This document shows, piece by piece, positions 17,280-27,540 of a stretch of 64,000 nt of DNA. The stretch's first letter is position 1. Each line of letters opens with the position of its first letter. Under the pieces are notes generated by a model. That model was given only the letters and a program-made list of their open reading frames with translations. It did not search any database and was not told the origin of the DNA. The stretch spans positions 1 to 64,000 of the forward strand of contig CAKZHE010000072.1 in the NCBI GenBank assembly GCA_936920195.1, written 5' to 3'. The position numbers and the translations under genes are program-made. This DNA is from an uncultured cyanobacterium. Its GTDB lineage: Bacteria; Cyanobacteriota; Cyanobacteriia; Cyanobacteriales; FACHB-T130.

Positions 17280-20200
17280 ATGTCTAAATCAAAATTAAAG
17301 ATCTTTAATTTCATTGCCTCAATTTTGATGTTTGTCAGAGCGTTCTTTAGCAACCTATTCAACCGTCAACCATCCCCAATTCCCAAATCAACTGTTAACA
17401 AGAAGTTGAGATGGGTGGCATTAGGATTAGCCTTGGCATTTTCCCAGAATCTCTTGATTATGATGTTGGCATGGCTGCCTGTGGTATTTTTTCCCACTAA
17501 AGTTATGGCAGCATCCTGCGTTCCGAATATACTGTATGCGATCGCCGCTCTTAATCCGCCTGCCGATTACACTCCACAAATATACACTATTAATGTTGCT
17601 AGTGGGACTCCTACTTCAATTGCCACTCTGGATTTTGGTGCCGGCAGTCCAGCTGGAACGGCTGCCAACGGTGCCGCTGCCTTGGCTAGAGATTCAACTT
17701 CAGCTACAGGCCGACTGTACTACATAGAATTTAATGCCGCCAGCCCTGCTGTTTCCTATTTCGATCCAACTACAAATACCAGCACTTTTGTTGGTCAAAC
17801 TGGTACTGCTGGTATTATCTTCAATAAATTGGCTCAACAATCTGGCACAGGAGATCTCTATGCCATGGGAGGAAATCCCAATGATTTGTACAAAATTGAT
17901 AAAACTACAGGTGCAGGTACTTTAGTTGGTACGCTTGGCGCTCCTTTTCCCGCTGTTGGTATTCCTAAAGGCGGCGATATAGCTTTCGATCCTAATAACT
18001 CTAGCAGGTTGATTGTGTCTGTTACCGCTCCATTCACAACCGCCATTGATCTCTATGCTGTTGATGTGGGAACTTTAGCTGTAACTTCTCTTGGTAGTAG
18101 CTCTGCTTCTGGGACACTTTCTACTGCTCTCGCTTTCGGACCAAATGGTAATCTTTATGCTAATAGTAATGGTAGTGTTGTTGAAATTAATCCCACTACC
18201 CTAGCTACAACTACAATTGGCTCTCTTGGTGCTGTGGAGGTTGACGATTTTGCCAGCCTACCTACACTCACCCCTACTATCGATCTCAGCATTAACAAAA
18301 CCTCTAACTTGTCAAGTGTTAATCCCGGCGATTCTATTACCTATACTATTACTCTGACTAATTCAGCGGCAGGCTGCGATGTTAGCGGTATTTCTTTAAC
18401 CGATGTTTTATCGGCAAATGTAACTTTTGTCAGCTTAAGTTCTTCCATCTCAACTGCTGCTGCTGGAACTATCGCTGGCGGTGGTTCTATTACAACTAAC
18501 ACCAGCAATCCTCTGGATGCCACAGTTGGATTGAATGCTGGTTCTACAGCGACTTTTACCATCAATGCGACGGTTAATGCTGGTACAGCAGGTGCAACTA
18601 TCCAAAATACTGCCACGGCAACTCTGCCTACTGGTGTAACCTTACCTGGAGGAGGAACCAGTATTAGTAAAACTGCTTCGGTTACTGTTAACTCGGCAAC
18701 AACAACAGTTGTGCCGCAGGCTTATAAATCGGTGAAATGGTTGAGGGATAACGACAGTACGGGGACGCTGACACCGGGGGATGATTTGCAATACAAAATC
18801 TCGATTGTCAATCCCAGTGCTACCCAAGCCATTAGTAGTGTCGTTATTAGCGATGTTGTCCCAACCCAGTTGCAAGTATTAATTGATGGCAGCAATGCCA
18901 TTGGTTTACCAACAGGTTTCACTGTTGCCTCTAGCCTGCCTACCAGCAGTTTTAATGGCACTGGTTCCACAATTAAATTTACTGAAGCGGGAACCCTAGC
19001 AGCAGGCAGTACCCAATCCCTGACATATAATACGCGAATTCTCTCTGGGGCATCTAGCCCGATTACCAACCAAGCTTTAGTCAACTATCAAGGGGATGGC
19101 GGTACGGCTTTGGCTGCCACTGCCAGCGACTCGACTAATAGCACTGCATCAGGTTCTGGTACCAATGCTGGTACGCCGACATCAGTTCCCAATGGCAGCG
19201 GTGGGGGTGGAGATATTGCCCAAGCGAGTGGTAGTAGCCTACCGATTGTAAAATTTGTCAGCCCAGTTACGCCCACTGGGACTAAATCTGTTCGCCTATT
19301 TCAAGATGTGGATGGCAGTGGCAATTTAACTACTGGCGATGTGGTGGAGTACACGGTTACTTACACTAACAATAGTGGGGCGAATGTGACTAACTTCCTG
19401 GCTACTGATACGCTACCGAGTGGGTTGAGTTTTGTGGCTGGGAGTTATAGTTTTGCGGCAACTAATGGGGTGGCTGCTACCACGGTGACGGCAAATGCGA
19501 CTTATAACGGCACTACAGACAAGAATCTTACTTCTACTACTACTGGACAATTGGGCAATAATGGCGGTCAAGTGACAATTAAATTTCGGGCAACTGTGAC
19601 GGCAACGGCGGGAACTTCGATTCAAAATCAAGCTGTGGCTACGTCTTCTGGAGCGGTTAGTCCATCCCTAACTGATGCCCTTTCTGCTCCCGGAGACATT
19701 GCCCAATTACAGGATGATGGCATTAATCAAGGTAACTTGTCCGGGACTGGAGATGATGATCCCACAGTAATGACAGTTGGTTCGACGGGAACACCCGATG
19801 CTCGGTTGCGGTTGGTGAAGCGGGTTACTTCGGCTACTCGGAGTGGGGCGGTTTTGAGCGGGATTGATTTTAATAGTTTTGTTGATGACCCCAATGATAC
19901 CAATGATAATGCTTCGGGTTGGTCGCAATTGTCCCCTGTAGGCGTGTTGCAACTAGGGACAACTACGCCGTTACAAAGTGGGGATGAAGTGGAATATACC
20001 GTCTATTTACTCTCCGATGGTCGCTCTCAGGTAGTTAATGCCAAAATCTGTGATTTGATTCCGACTGGAACAACGTTTATCAATGATAGTTTTGGGACGG
20101 GTAAGGGAATTTCTTTCAATCGCGCGGGGACGATAACGGCGCTGACAAATGCGGTTGATACCGATGCCGGGGCGTTTTATGGCACTTTGGTGCCGTTACC

Positions 20201-20324
20201 AACTGGTAATGTTTGCTCTAGTCAAACTAATGCTAATGGGACTGCGATCGCCAATTTAGGATATTTTCCCACGACTCTAGGCAGTAATTTCGGTTATATC
20301 CGCTTCCGAGTCAAAATCAATTAA
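17280..20324 (+). CDS. Large exported multi-DUF11 surface protein
   Basis: 1014 residues from the ATG at 17280; a TTG at 17247 lies inside an inverted repeat and is less likely. A long N-terminal segment with a hydrophobic stretch (about 38-70, ending TKVMAAS) acts as an export signal. A propeller-like region (about 75-335, with LYAI/LYAMG/LYAVD repeats, DUF6923-like) precedes four DUF11-type repeats, each beginning with a PGDSITYTITLTN-like strand (about 345, 500, 680, 880). Low in cysteine and rich in Thr, Asn and Gly, as expected of an extracellular adhesin or sheath protein. The end lacks an LPXTG or barrel anchor; attachment might use the neighbouring barrel. Confidence 0.72.
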   Translation: MSKSKLKIFNFIASILMFVRAFFSNLFNRQPSPIPKSTVNKKLRWVALGLALAFSQNLLIMMLAWLPVVFFPTKVMAASCVPNILYAIAALNPPADYTPQIYTINVASGTPTSIATLDFGAGSPAGTAANGAAALARDSTSATGRLYYIEFNAASPAVSYFDPTTNTSTFVGQTGTAGIIFNKLAQQSGTGDLYAMGGNPNDLYKIDKTTGAGTLVGTLGAPFPAVGIPKGGDIAFDPNNSSRLIVSVTAPFTTAIDLYAVDVGTLAVTSLGSSSASGTLSTALAFGPNGNLYANSNGSVVEINPTTLATTTIGSLGAVEVDDFASLPTLTPTIDLSINKTSNLSSVNPGDSITYTITLTNSAAGCDVSGISLTDVLSANVTFVSLSSSISTAAAGTIAGGGSITTNTSNPLDATVGLNAGSTATFTINATVNAGTAGATIQNTATATLPTGVTLPGGGTSISKTASVTVNSATTTVVPQAYKSVKWLRDNDSTGTLTPGDDLQYKISIVNPSATQAISSVVISDVVPTQLQVLIDGSNAIGLPTGFTVASSLPTSSFNGTGSTIKFTEAGTLAAGSTQSLTYNTRILSGASSPITNQALVNYQGDGGTALAATASDSTNSTASGSGTNAGTPTSVPNGSGGGGDIAQASGSSLPIVKFVSPVTPTGTKSVRLFQDVDGSGNLTTGDVVEYTVTYTNNSGANVTNFLATDTLPSGLSFVAGSYSFAATNGVAATTVTANATYNGTTDKNLTSTTTGQLGNNGGQVTIKFRATVTATAGTSIQNQAVATSSGAVSPSLTDALSAPGDIAQLQDDGINQGNLSGTGDDDPTVMTVGSTGTPDARLRLVKRVTSATRSGAVLSGIDFNSFVDDPNDTNDNASGWSQLSPVGVLQLGTTTPLQSGDEVEYTVYLLSDGRSQVVNAKICDLIPTGTTFINDSFGTGKGISFNRAGTITALTNAVDTDAGAFYGTLVPLPTGNVCSSQTNANGTAIANLGYFPTTLGSNFGYIRFRVKIN

Positions 20325-20463
20325 TTTGTTTGATTTTTGCGAGAAAAGCGATTAGCTTGCTTATTTCCATCAGCCGTGATTAGCGAGAGAACCCCAGTTT
20401 TTAGAAACAAACTGGTAATGGGAGCGTCAGAAATCATAGCCTAATCAGGAATACCACCTTTTT

Positions 20464-21147
20464 ATGATGCGCTCCTCTCGCCACCAATCCACCGCATCTC
20501 TCATTACTGTCTTCAGTCTAATGGCAGTTGCGACTGTACCAATTTTGACTTCTACACCAGCAGCGGCGCAACTCTTTCCCCCACAAACCAACAATCCCGA
20601 AGGTAGACTCTTTTCCCCACCCTCAACTACAGTTACTATCCCTTCGGGGACGACTATTCCGATTCGCTATAACGATGCGAAAAAGATTGTCATAGCTCCC
20701 AATGAAAGCTTGCCCCTAACTTTAAATGTGGCAGCTAATGTGAGAACTAGAAGCGGGACGATTTTAATTCCGGCTGGTAGTCAAATTGTGGGACAACTGC
20801 AACCAGTTAGCGGTGGTTCCCAATTTGTGGCGAAAGAATTGGTTTTTTCTGACAATAAACGACAACCCCTGGATGCCACTTCTGATGTGATTACCAAGAC
20901 AGAAGAGGTACGCCAAGGGGGAGATACCAGCGCCATTTTACAAGGAGCCTTAATAGGAGGAGCCGCCGCAGCAGCGATCGCTATTATTACCGGAGACCAT
21001 GCGATCGCGACAGAGGAAGTTTTAGGCGGCGCTGCCCTAGGAGCGCTCGGTCAACTACTTTTAGGTCAAACTAAAACTGAGGTGATTGTTATCAACCCCA
21101 ACACTGACCTCAATTTAACCTTGCGCTCCAACCTCGCCCTGCGCTAA
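20464..21147 (+). CDS. Exported protein with TrbI/VirB10-like beta region
   Basis: 227 residues. Signal peptide of about 38 residues (ends STPAAAQ), then a beta-rich domain with RTRSGTILIPAGSQIVGQL, reminiscent of the conserved core of VirB10/TrbI-like proteins, followed by a glycine/alanine-rich hydrophobic segment (about 158-205) and a short tail ending NLALR. It follows the DUF11 block with a 139-base gap and its stop is 19 bases from the convergent PBP gene. No type IV secretion genes are adjacent, so a stand-alone envelope role is more likely. Function unknown. Confidence 0.6.
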   Translation: MMRSSRHQSTASLITVFSLMAVATVPILTSTPAAAQLFPPQTNNPEGRLFSPPSTTVTIPSGTTIPIRYNDAKKIVIAPNESLPLTLNVAANVRTRSGTILIPAGSQIVGQLQPVSGGSQFVAKELVFSDNKRQPLDATSDVITKTEEVRQGGDTSAILQGALIGGAAAAAIAIITGDHAIATEEVLGGAALGALGQLLLGQTKTEVIVINPNTDLNLTLRSNLALR

Positions 21148-21166
21148 CATTTCCCATTCCCCAGAA

Positions 21167-23674
21167 TTAAGATTTTCCTGGAGGCAATTCCGGAGCCTTC
21201 CCAGAAGATGGTGGCGCTGGTGCCGGACCAGCAGCTGGTGCTGCCGAACGACGGCGCGTAGGCGGGGCTTCTTCTGATGACACTCGCCGACGAGTTCTGA
21301 CTGGGGCAGATTGTTCCTCCGATGAGTATTGACGAGTCCGGCGATACACCGGGGTGTTATCATTGTCATCATCATTCCGGTTATAGCGCGGTCGATAGGA
21401 ACGCCGATTCCCCTCAGTATTTTCTTCCCGCTCCACTGACCCATAAACAATGTTTCTGGGCTTAATGGGTTTGCGCTTAATCTGAGGCTTGCGATCGCCC
21501 AGATTGGGTAATTCGGGAAACTTCTCTACAGGCATCCCCTCAACGGCTTTGGAAACAAACTTTCGCCAAGTCGCCGCCGCCGTGCCGCTAGAACCCCAAG
21601 TTGGCCGATTATTATCATTGCCCAACCAGACACTCACTACTAATTGGGGAATGTAACCGACAAACCACAGATCGCGAGCCTGGTCGGAAGTGCCAGTTTT
21701 ACCTGCCACCGGACGATTATCTAATTGGGCAGCCACACCAGTCCCTTCATTGACTACCCCTTTTAGCAGCCAAGTCATGATCGCCGCAGTATCTTTATCT
21801 AAAACTTGTTCCTTTTTAAAGTTAGCTTGGTAAACCAGGTTGCCGCGACGGTCAAAGATCCGCCGAATGCCGTGAGGTTTGATATGCGCCCCTTGGGTGG
21901 CAAGAGTGCCATAGGCTCCCGTTAGTTCTAGCATCGTCACTTCCGAAGCTCCCAAGGCCAAGGAATAGCTGGGATAAAGCTTAGATTCAATCCCCATTTT
22001 TTTGGCGATCTCGATAATTGGGTCCCAACCCACATCAAGTAAGACTTTAACTGCGACAATGTTGATGGAGGATTTGATGGCATCGCGAATGGTCATCGAA
22101 CCCCGGTGTTGAGCGCTAAAGTTTTTCGGGGTATAGCCGTCGATGATTAATGGCGCATCCTCATAACTGTTATAGGGGCTAATTCCAGAAGCGATCGCCG
22201 TCGTATATACAAACATTTTAAACGTCGATCCGGGCTGCCGTTTAGCTTGGGTAGTCCGATTAAATTGCGTTCCCCCGAAATTCTTGCCCCCCACCATGAC
22301 TTGAATTTGACCATTCCGGGGATCAATGCCTACCATTGCCGCCTGTTCAAAGTTTTGTCCAGGGCCATTTTCTTTCACCGTCTCTTGTACGGCTTTTTCG
22401 GCTAGTTCCTGCCACTTGGGATTGAGAGTAGTTTCTACGGTTAAACCGCCCATGTCCAGCACTTGTTTAGGAACCACCGTGGGCAGTTCCTGTTGGATAT
22501 ATTCGGTAAAGTAGTGGGAAGCTCGATTTAGTCGTTTGGGTGGGCTAGGCTTAACAGTTAAAGGGGATGCGATCGCCTCTTTTGCTTGCTCGGGAGTAAT
22601 ATAGCCCGCTTGCAACATTTCTTGTAAAACAATATTCCGGCGCTTGCGAGCGATTTCTTTATTCCGGAACGGTGAATATTCGCTCGGAGCCGGAGGTAAG
22701 CCCGCCAGAGTTGCCATTTCTGGCAGCGTCAACTCATTCACCTTTTTGCTGAAATATACCCAAGCCGCATCAGCTACCCCATAGGCACCAGAACCCAAAT
22801 AAACTAGATTTAGATAGCGTTCTAAAATCTGTTCTTTACTTAGGGATTCTTCAATTTTTTGGGCAAGTCGAATCTCTTTGGCCTTCCGGATAAATTTGCG
22901 GTCTTGATCCAAGAATACAATCCGCGCTAGCTGTTGGGTAATGGTGCTAGCCCCTTCCACTACTCCTCTAGCTTGTAAGTTAGAAATTACCGCTCTGAGA
23001 ATCCCTTGGTAGTCGGCACCATCATGGGAATAGAAGCGACGGTCTTCAATGGCAATAAAAGCTTCCACTAAAGTGTTCGGAATTTCCTTGATTTTCAGCT
23101 TTTCGCGGGTGGCTTCTCCCTGCTGTTGCAGGATAGATCCATCGGCAGCTTTAATAGTCAGAGTATTGTCGCGAACATAGGTTAAAACATCAACGGTTGA
23201 CTCTGGTAATTGCTTTTCTAGGTAAACCCAAGCATAGGAGAGTCCTACTAAACTGCCGCCCAAACCCATAGTAACCCAGAACCACAGGCGGAAAAAGACT
23301 GGGCGGCGGCTGAAAACCAGCCCAATTATTTCTTTGGAGACGGGATGGGTAAATAGGGCAATCAGCGGTTGGGGAATTTTGAGCGGTTGACGAACTTTCG
23401 TTTGGGGTAGTTGCTCTGCGGCTAAGTCTCCGGTTGCTTCAGTTAGTGGCTCTGCAACTGCTGTCGCTGTATTACTTTCAGTTTCTGCCGAGGCTGTATG
23501 GCTATCAATGGCTGTTTCCCGGGCAGTTGTAGCAGTGGCTCCATTGCCCTCCGTGGCTGGTAAGGTTTCTGTTACTACCTGACTTTCGGACGCAGGTACA
23601 GATGCCTTTGATGCAGAGGCATAGAATTTGCTTGATAGCTCTTTAATTTTGGGGATAAATTTGGACACATCCAC
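21167..23674 (-). CDS. Class A penicillin-binding protein (PBP1A family)
   Basis: 835 residues. Cytoplasmic low-complexity N-terminus (about 1-120), one transmembrane helix (about 127-150), a GT51 glycosyltransferase (EDRRFYSHDG about 206-215; GASTITQQLAR about 240-250) and a transpeptidase with PGSTFKMF (active Ser), SSIN and KTGTS (about 660). It polymerises and crosslinks peptidoglycan at the outer face of the inner membrane. The C-terminal 130 residues are Arg/Pro/Ser-rich and likely disordered. It is convergent with the exported protein at 20464. All catalytic motifs are intact. Confidence 0.92.
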   Translation of the reverse strand: MDVSKFIPKIKELSSKFYASASKASVPASESQVVTETLPATEGNGATATTARETAIDSHTASAETESNTATAVAEPLTEATGDLAAEQLPQTKVRQPLKIPQPLIALFTHPVSKEIIGLVFSRRPVFFRLWFWVTMGLGGSLVGLSYAWVYLEKQLPESTVDVLTYVRDNTLTIKAADGSILQQQGEATREKLKIKEIPNTLVEAFIAIEDRRFYSHDGADYQGILRAVISNLQARGVVEGASTITQQLARIVFLDQDRKFIRKAKEIRLAQKIEESLSKEQILERYLNLVYLGSGAYGVADAAWVYFSKKVNELTLPEMATLAGLPPAPSEYSPFRNKEIARKRRNIVLQEMLQAGYITPEQAKEAIASPLTVKPSPPKRLNRASHYFTEYIQQELPTVVPKQVLDMGGLTVETTLNPKWQELAEKAVQETVKENGPGQNFEQAAMVGIDPRNGQIQVMVGGKNFGGTQFNRTTQAKRQPGSTFKMFVYTTAIASGISPYNSYEDAPLIIDGYTPKNFSAQHRGSMTIRDAIKSSINIVAVKVLLDVGWDPIIEIAKKMGIESKLYPSYSLALGASEVTMLELTGAYGTLATQGAHIKPHGIRRIFDRRGNLVYQANFKKEQVLDKDTAAIMTWLLKGVVNEGTGVAAQLDNRPVAGKTGTSDQARDLWFVGYIPQLVVSVWLGNDNNRPTWGSSGTAAATWRKFVSKAVEGMPVEKFPELPNLGDRKPQIKRKPIKPRNIVYGSVEREENTEGNRRSYRPRYNRNDDDNDNTPVYRRTRQYSSEEQSAPVRTRRRVSSEEAPPTRRRSAAPAAGPAPAPPSSGKAPELPPGKS

Positions 23675-24180
23675 TCCTCATAGACACCACAAGCCCCATG
23701 ATTAGCTCTTAATTGTTGCTTATTTTAGGACTTGGGACTGTTATTTGATCTTTTGGGACTTTATATCTCTTTCCAAGGATAGAGGTAAAAAGTTTTAATC
23801 TGAAAACACCACCACACTAAATATTGCCAGTTGCGATTATCGTTATATTAATCTGTTGTTGTTCTAGCATCCTCAAGGCTTTGTGACAGGAAGCGATCCG
23901 GCTCCCAGAGTCGGCTAGACTAAGTTAGTCCCCCGAAGAACCTGATAGTCTATTTAGAGGTTTTTCGTTCCCCCAGCTTTTTTTCAGGATGAATTTGACG
24001 GTTCTGGTAACGGATGCTGAATCTTTAATTTGGTTGTTGCCGCCCCTCCCTAAACATAAATAACCAAGCGATCGCAGACGAGCGCCATTCTGGGGGGAGA
24101 TGGCGATCGCTTTTTTGGACTTTACCAGTAAGTCTTCAATCTGTCTAGTATTTTTTCGCCTCAAGTAGCTAATTAGGCGG
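23675..24180. other. Intergenic region between PBP and NACHT genes
   Basis: 506 bases. Contains a short palindrome GACTAAGTTAGTC near 23918-23930 and, at 24066-24110, two HIP1-containing arms (AAGCGATCGC and GCGATCGCTT) that can pair and are followed by a T-run on the plus strand, which looks like a terminator. A 79-codon minus-strand frame (23925-24164) has no protein-like features and is not called. No promoter for the PBP gene could be fixed. Confidence 0.4.
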
Positions 24181-27100
24181 TTAACTATCTAAAAACTCAG
24201 TGTCATTGCTGTTGTAATCATCGAAATTTCTGCCAAATTTGGGTGAGGTGATGATGTCTTCATAATTAGTCACAGCGCTGGTACTAGCATTCTCCGTATC
24301 ATCAGGTATAATTGGTTCTCCTTCCGCACTTTCAATCAATAAATGGGATGAGGTTTGAGTAATTAGAATTTTAGGATCGGAAAAATTACCAAATAGGGTA
24401 ACTGGAGCAGTTTGTCGATAGGATTGAAACTCTTCCCAAGAAAATATTGCCCCGTTTTCTTGGGCAATTTTTTTATTTTCTTCATCAATTTGAGCTTCAA
24501 ATAAACAGGCATTGGCAAGACTGACAAATCTTAAATTTGTCATCAAGAGATTAGCTCTGCTTAAATTGGCTCCATCTAGTCTAGCTCCGGTGAAAGTAGC
24601 CCCGTAAAGATTGGCATCAGTCAGATTTGCCCAAGATAAATTGGCCTCTTGTAAGTTGGCATTAACTAAATTAACTCCAATTAATTCTGCTCCAGATAAA
24701 TTCGCTTGCCAAAGATTGGCTTCTGTCAGCATTAAACGATTTAAACAGGCTCCTGCCAGTTGCATCTGGCTGAGACTATGGCGCGATCGCTGCCAAAAAG
24801 CTGTAGGAGAAAGAGCTACCGTCCGTCCAATAAATGCGAGCAAGCGATGGGGATCGAATTCTTGGAAAAAATTGGGATCGCTACAGGGGAAAAAAGGAAT
24901 TTGGGTTTCTTTGGCGATCGCGCACAATAATAAAAAAACATTCAATCCCACAGCGGCATCAATTTGTAAAGTATTTAAGGAATTGCCTAGGGCTTGCTGA
25001 TGGGTACGAACCGCGCTGACTAACCCCTCATCTAACCACCGTCCTTGACAATAAAATCGGTAAAAATGCTCTAGACGTTGAAACAAAATGGTAAAAGAAA
25101 AACTGACCGAATGGCGCAGTTCTTCTCGCCGGAGGCGCTCTAACACTAATTCTTCAATATCGGAAGATAATAAACCATACCCCAGCAAATGATAGAGGTG
25201 TTCTGCGACCTGAATGGGAGAGTCAATGGCAAAACTTTTAGCTCCATAGCGGTCAGTGACTTGGGTGGTAATAGCTTTTAGTTGGTCAGCAATCGCTTCT
25301 GCCCCTAGATATTCCCCTAACTTGGGGTGAGAAAATTCTAAACAACTAGAAACTTTCAAGAAAAATACTGGTAAATCAGGAAGAGAAATTGGCGAAGATT
25401 CTGATTGGAGGTTGAATTTTCTTTGATAGCCGCCAGTTTGGAGAATTTGTAGCGCTTCCTTCTGCATTTGCTGGCGGACTTGTTGGGGCGATCGCTCTTG
25501 GAGTAAATTGGCGATCGCTTCCAAACTGCGGCAGACATGAGCTAATCCTTCCCGGACTTCCAATAAAGGAGCGCTATTGGTAATCCCTTCCCCCAATAAC
25601 CATCGGCAAATCCGGTCAAAAATCTCCCATTTCACCTGACTATCAGCCAACTGAAAAATGCTGTCTTCCAGCAATCCATTCCGATGCAAAATCCCTAACA
25701 AATAAAGCATCAGCGGTTGAGTTACTAAATCGGCTAATTCCTTTGTTCTGGGCAAAGCGCGAAATGCGCCCCCTTGTTTCAAAAAGGCAAAATAGCCGTG
25801 GGCAATGGATTTAGATTGCAAATTTGTCCATTGCTTAAACCATTGCTGAAACTCTTCCTGTGCCATAGGCTGAATAATTATCCGTCGCCAATGGACAAGA
25901 TCTGCCAGTAAATCTTTAGTTCCTAAATTCCAATCTCTAGATTGAAAGCTAGAGCTAGTCAGGATAACTTTATGGCGAAACTTGCCGGGAGTTTGAAAGC
26001 GTCCCAGTTGGGAGAGAAAAATATTTAAACCCCGTTCGGTTTGCGGTTGGTGGGGAGGAAATAATTCATCTAAACCATCCAACAGCAGTAAACAGGGAGG
26101 ATGGGCGGGGGACAACCAACCATCAGCGCGATCGCAGCGGCCTAGGGGAAAGGCCGATGCTAAAGTTTGTTCTAAAGTTTGCCCTAGGGTAGCGTCTCGT
26201 AGGTTAATTGGGATGGGCATCCAGCGCGGGTATAATTCTTGTGCTACTTGCGCGGCGAACATTTGACAAAAACTGGTTTTACCCCCGCCAGGAGGAGCTT
26301 CAATGGCAGCGATCGCTTCCGGATCATCTAATTGAGCGATCGCCCATTCCATCAAGTTAATCGGGGCGGGTGGGGCGTTTACCCCTGTCTCCTTGACTTC
26401 TCGACCTTTGAGGGGAATATATAAATCTTTCAGGGCAAATAATTCCCCCAGCATCGGTTCGCTGAGAGCTTGCAAGAGCGAGGCGCGGTAATACTCCCGC
26501 TCTAGATTAATGGTAACTGTCCCCGTCGGCGGCGCGATCAGAGTATTTTCCACTACAGATAACACAGAGCCTACCATTGCCCTGCCGACACTGGCATCGA
26601 CAAAATTGCCCAGACGGACGAACTTCTGTAATTGCGCCAAGGGGAGAGCATTTTCCACCACTGCCGCTAGCAAATGTCCCGGCAAGCCATTAATCAAGCG
26701 CTGAACGAGCAATCTCGCCTCGACGCTTTCTGCACCATTTACTACCAACCAAACTTCGTTTAGTCCCCGCAGTTGTTTAACCAACAGGGATTCGGTGTCT
26801 AAATTTAGGGCTTGTTCCGCCTCAAGATCGCTTAAACGGCTAGTTCGCAGGGTTTTCAATAGCGCCTGCAATTTTTGGTCAGCTAAGGGCAGATCCTTTG
26901 CCCCTGCCCAGGGTATCCTGGCTCTATCTAGCCAAGGGCGTTTTAACTCAGTTTCCTGCTCCAAAATCCTATAGAACGCATTCAGGTAGGCGATTTGGAA
27001 AGTTAGCCAAGTACCTTCAGCACGTTTCAATGGTTTTTTGCGGCTGAGAGCGCGCAGCACCCCCACAGTCACTTGAGAAATTGGGAGAGCTAGTTTTTGG

Positions 27101-27282
27101 GCTGCTTCTAAAGGCAATTCCAAAATTTCTGTGATGGGGCTGACATCAAAGGGAGTCAGACTCTTGGCTTCTATGTCTTGGACAATCCGAAAGGCTACGC
27201 CTGCCACTTGGGGAATAGAACCACCCAGTTGCCTTAAGTCTATTTGGCGCTCTGCTAGCCAATGCCTAATGCTCAGGCTCAT
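24181..27282 (-). CDS. NACHT-like STAND NTPase with pentapeptide repeats
   Basis: 1033 residues. A helical N-terminal region (about 1-300, unknown) is followed by a NACHT/STAND ATPase with Walker A APPGGGKTSF (about 328-338) and Walker B LLLLDGLDELF (about 398-408), a helical region (about 520-840), and a C-terminal pentapeptide-repeat helix (about 855-940; A(N/D)L-x-x units such as ANLSGAELIGVNL). An acidic tail ends the protein. STAND NTPases act as switches, many in signalling or anti-phage defence, with the C-terminal repeats as sensor. No effector gene is adjacent, so a defence role is only possible. Monocistronic by spacing. Confidence 0.78.
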   Translation of the reverse strand: MSLSIRHWLAERQIDLRQLGGSIPQVAGVAFRIVQDIEAKSLTPFDVSPITEILELPLEAAQKLALPISQVTVGVLRALSRKKPLKRAEGTWLTFQIAYLNAFYRILEQETELKRPWLDRARIPWAGAKDLPLADQKLQALLKTLRTSRLSDLEAEQALNLDTESLLVKQLRGLNEVWLVVNGAESVEARLLVQRLINGLPGHLLAAVVENALPLAQLQKFVRLGNFVDASVGRAMVGSVLSVVENTLIAPPTGTVTINLEREYYRASLLQALSEPMLGELFALKDLYIPLKGREVKETGVNAPPAPINLMEWAIAQLDDPEAIAAIEAPPGGGKTSFCQMFAAQVAQELYPRWMPIPINLRDATLGQTLEQTLASAFPLGRCDRADGWLSPAHPPCLLLLDGLDELFPPHQPQTERGLNIFLSQLGRFQTPGKFRHKVILTSSSFQSRDWNLGTKDLLADLVHWRRIIIQPMAQEEFQQWFKQWTNLQSKSIAHGYFAFLKQGGAFRALPRTKELADLVTQPLMLYLLGILHRNGLLEDSIFQLADSQVKWEIFDRICRWLLGEGITNSAPLLEVREGLAHVCRSLEAIANLLQERSPQQVRQQMQKEALQILQTGGYQRKFNLQSESSPISLPDLPVFFLKVSSCLEFSHPKLGEYLGAEAIADQLKAITTQVTDRYGAKSFAIDSPIQVAEHLYHLLGYGLLSSDIEELVLERLRREELRHSVSFSFTILFQRLEHFYRFYCQGRWLDEGLVSAVRTHQQALGNSLNTLQIDAAVGLNVFLLLCAIAKETQIPFFPCSDPNFFQEFDPHRLLAFIGRTVALSPTAFWQRSRHSLSQMQLAGACLNRLMLTEANLWQANLSGAELIGVNLVNANLQEANLSWANLTDANLYGATFTGARLDGANLSRANLLMTNLRFVSLANACLFEAQIDEENKKIAQENGAIFSWEEFQSYRQTAPVTLFGNFSDPKILITQTSSHLLIESAEGEPIIPDDTENASTSAVTNYEDIITSPKFGRNFDDYNSNDTEFLDS

Positions 27283-27540
27283 TCCACCTCTTTAGTTGAT
27301 AGTTCATGGTTGGTGCGGGGGTGTTCCTTGCTCTGAACGCTGAAGAATAAATAATGCACAACCTGACAGACTACTTTGGGAATAGAGAATTGGGAAGACC
27401 CTAGATTCGAGATCTGAATTCAGTGACAGTTCCTGGTTTGCAAAAATGCAACGCCTCCAAATTTAATCCGATCAATTGTTACAATTGCCGTAGTCTGGAT
27501 TTCTGGACTGCCCCTGCCAACTAAGCGTCTAAAGAAAATT

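Noticed and set aside
18341-19952. Several minus-strand frames opposite the DUF11 gene
   Set aside because: They mirror the low-complexity Thr/Ala/Gly codons of the DUF11 gene and have no independent features.
23925-24164. 79-codon minus-strand frame upstream of the PBP gene
   Set aside because: No ribosome binding site, no protein-like conservation signal, and it spans a HIP1-based hairpin.
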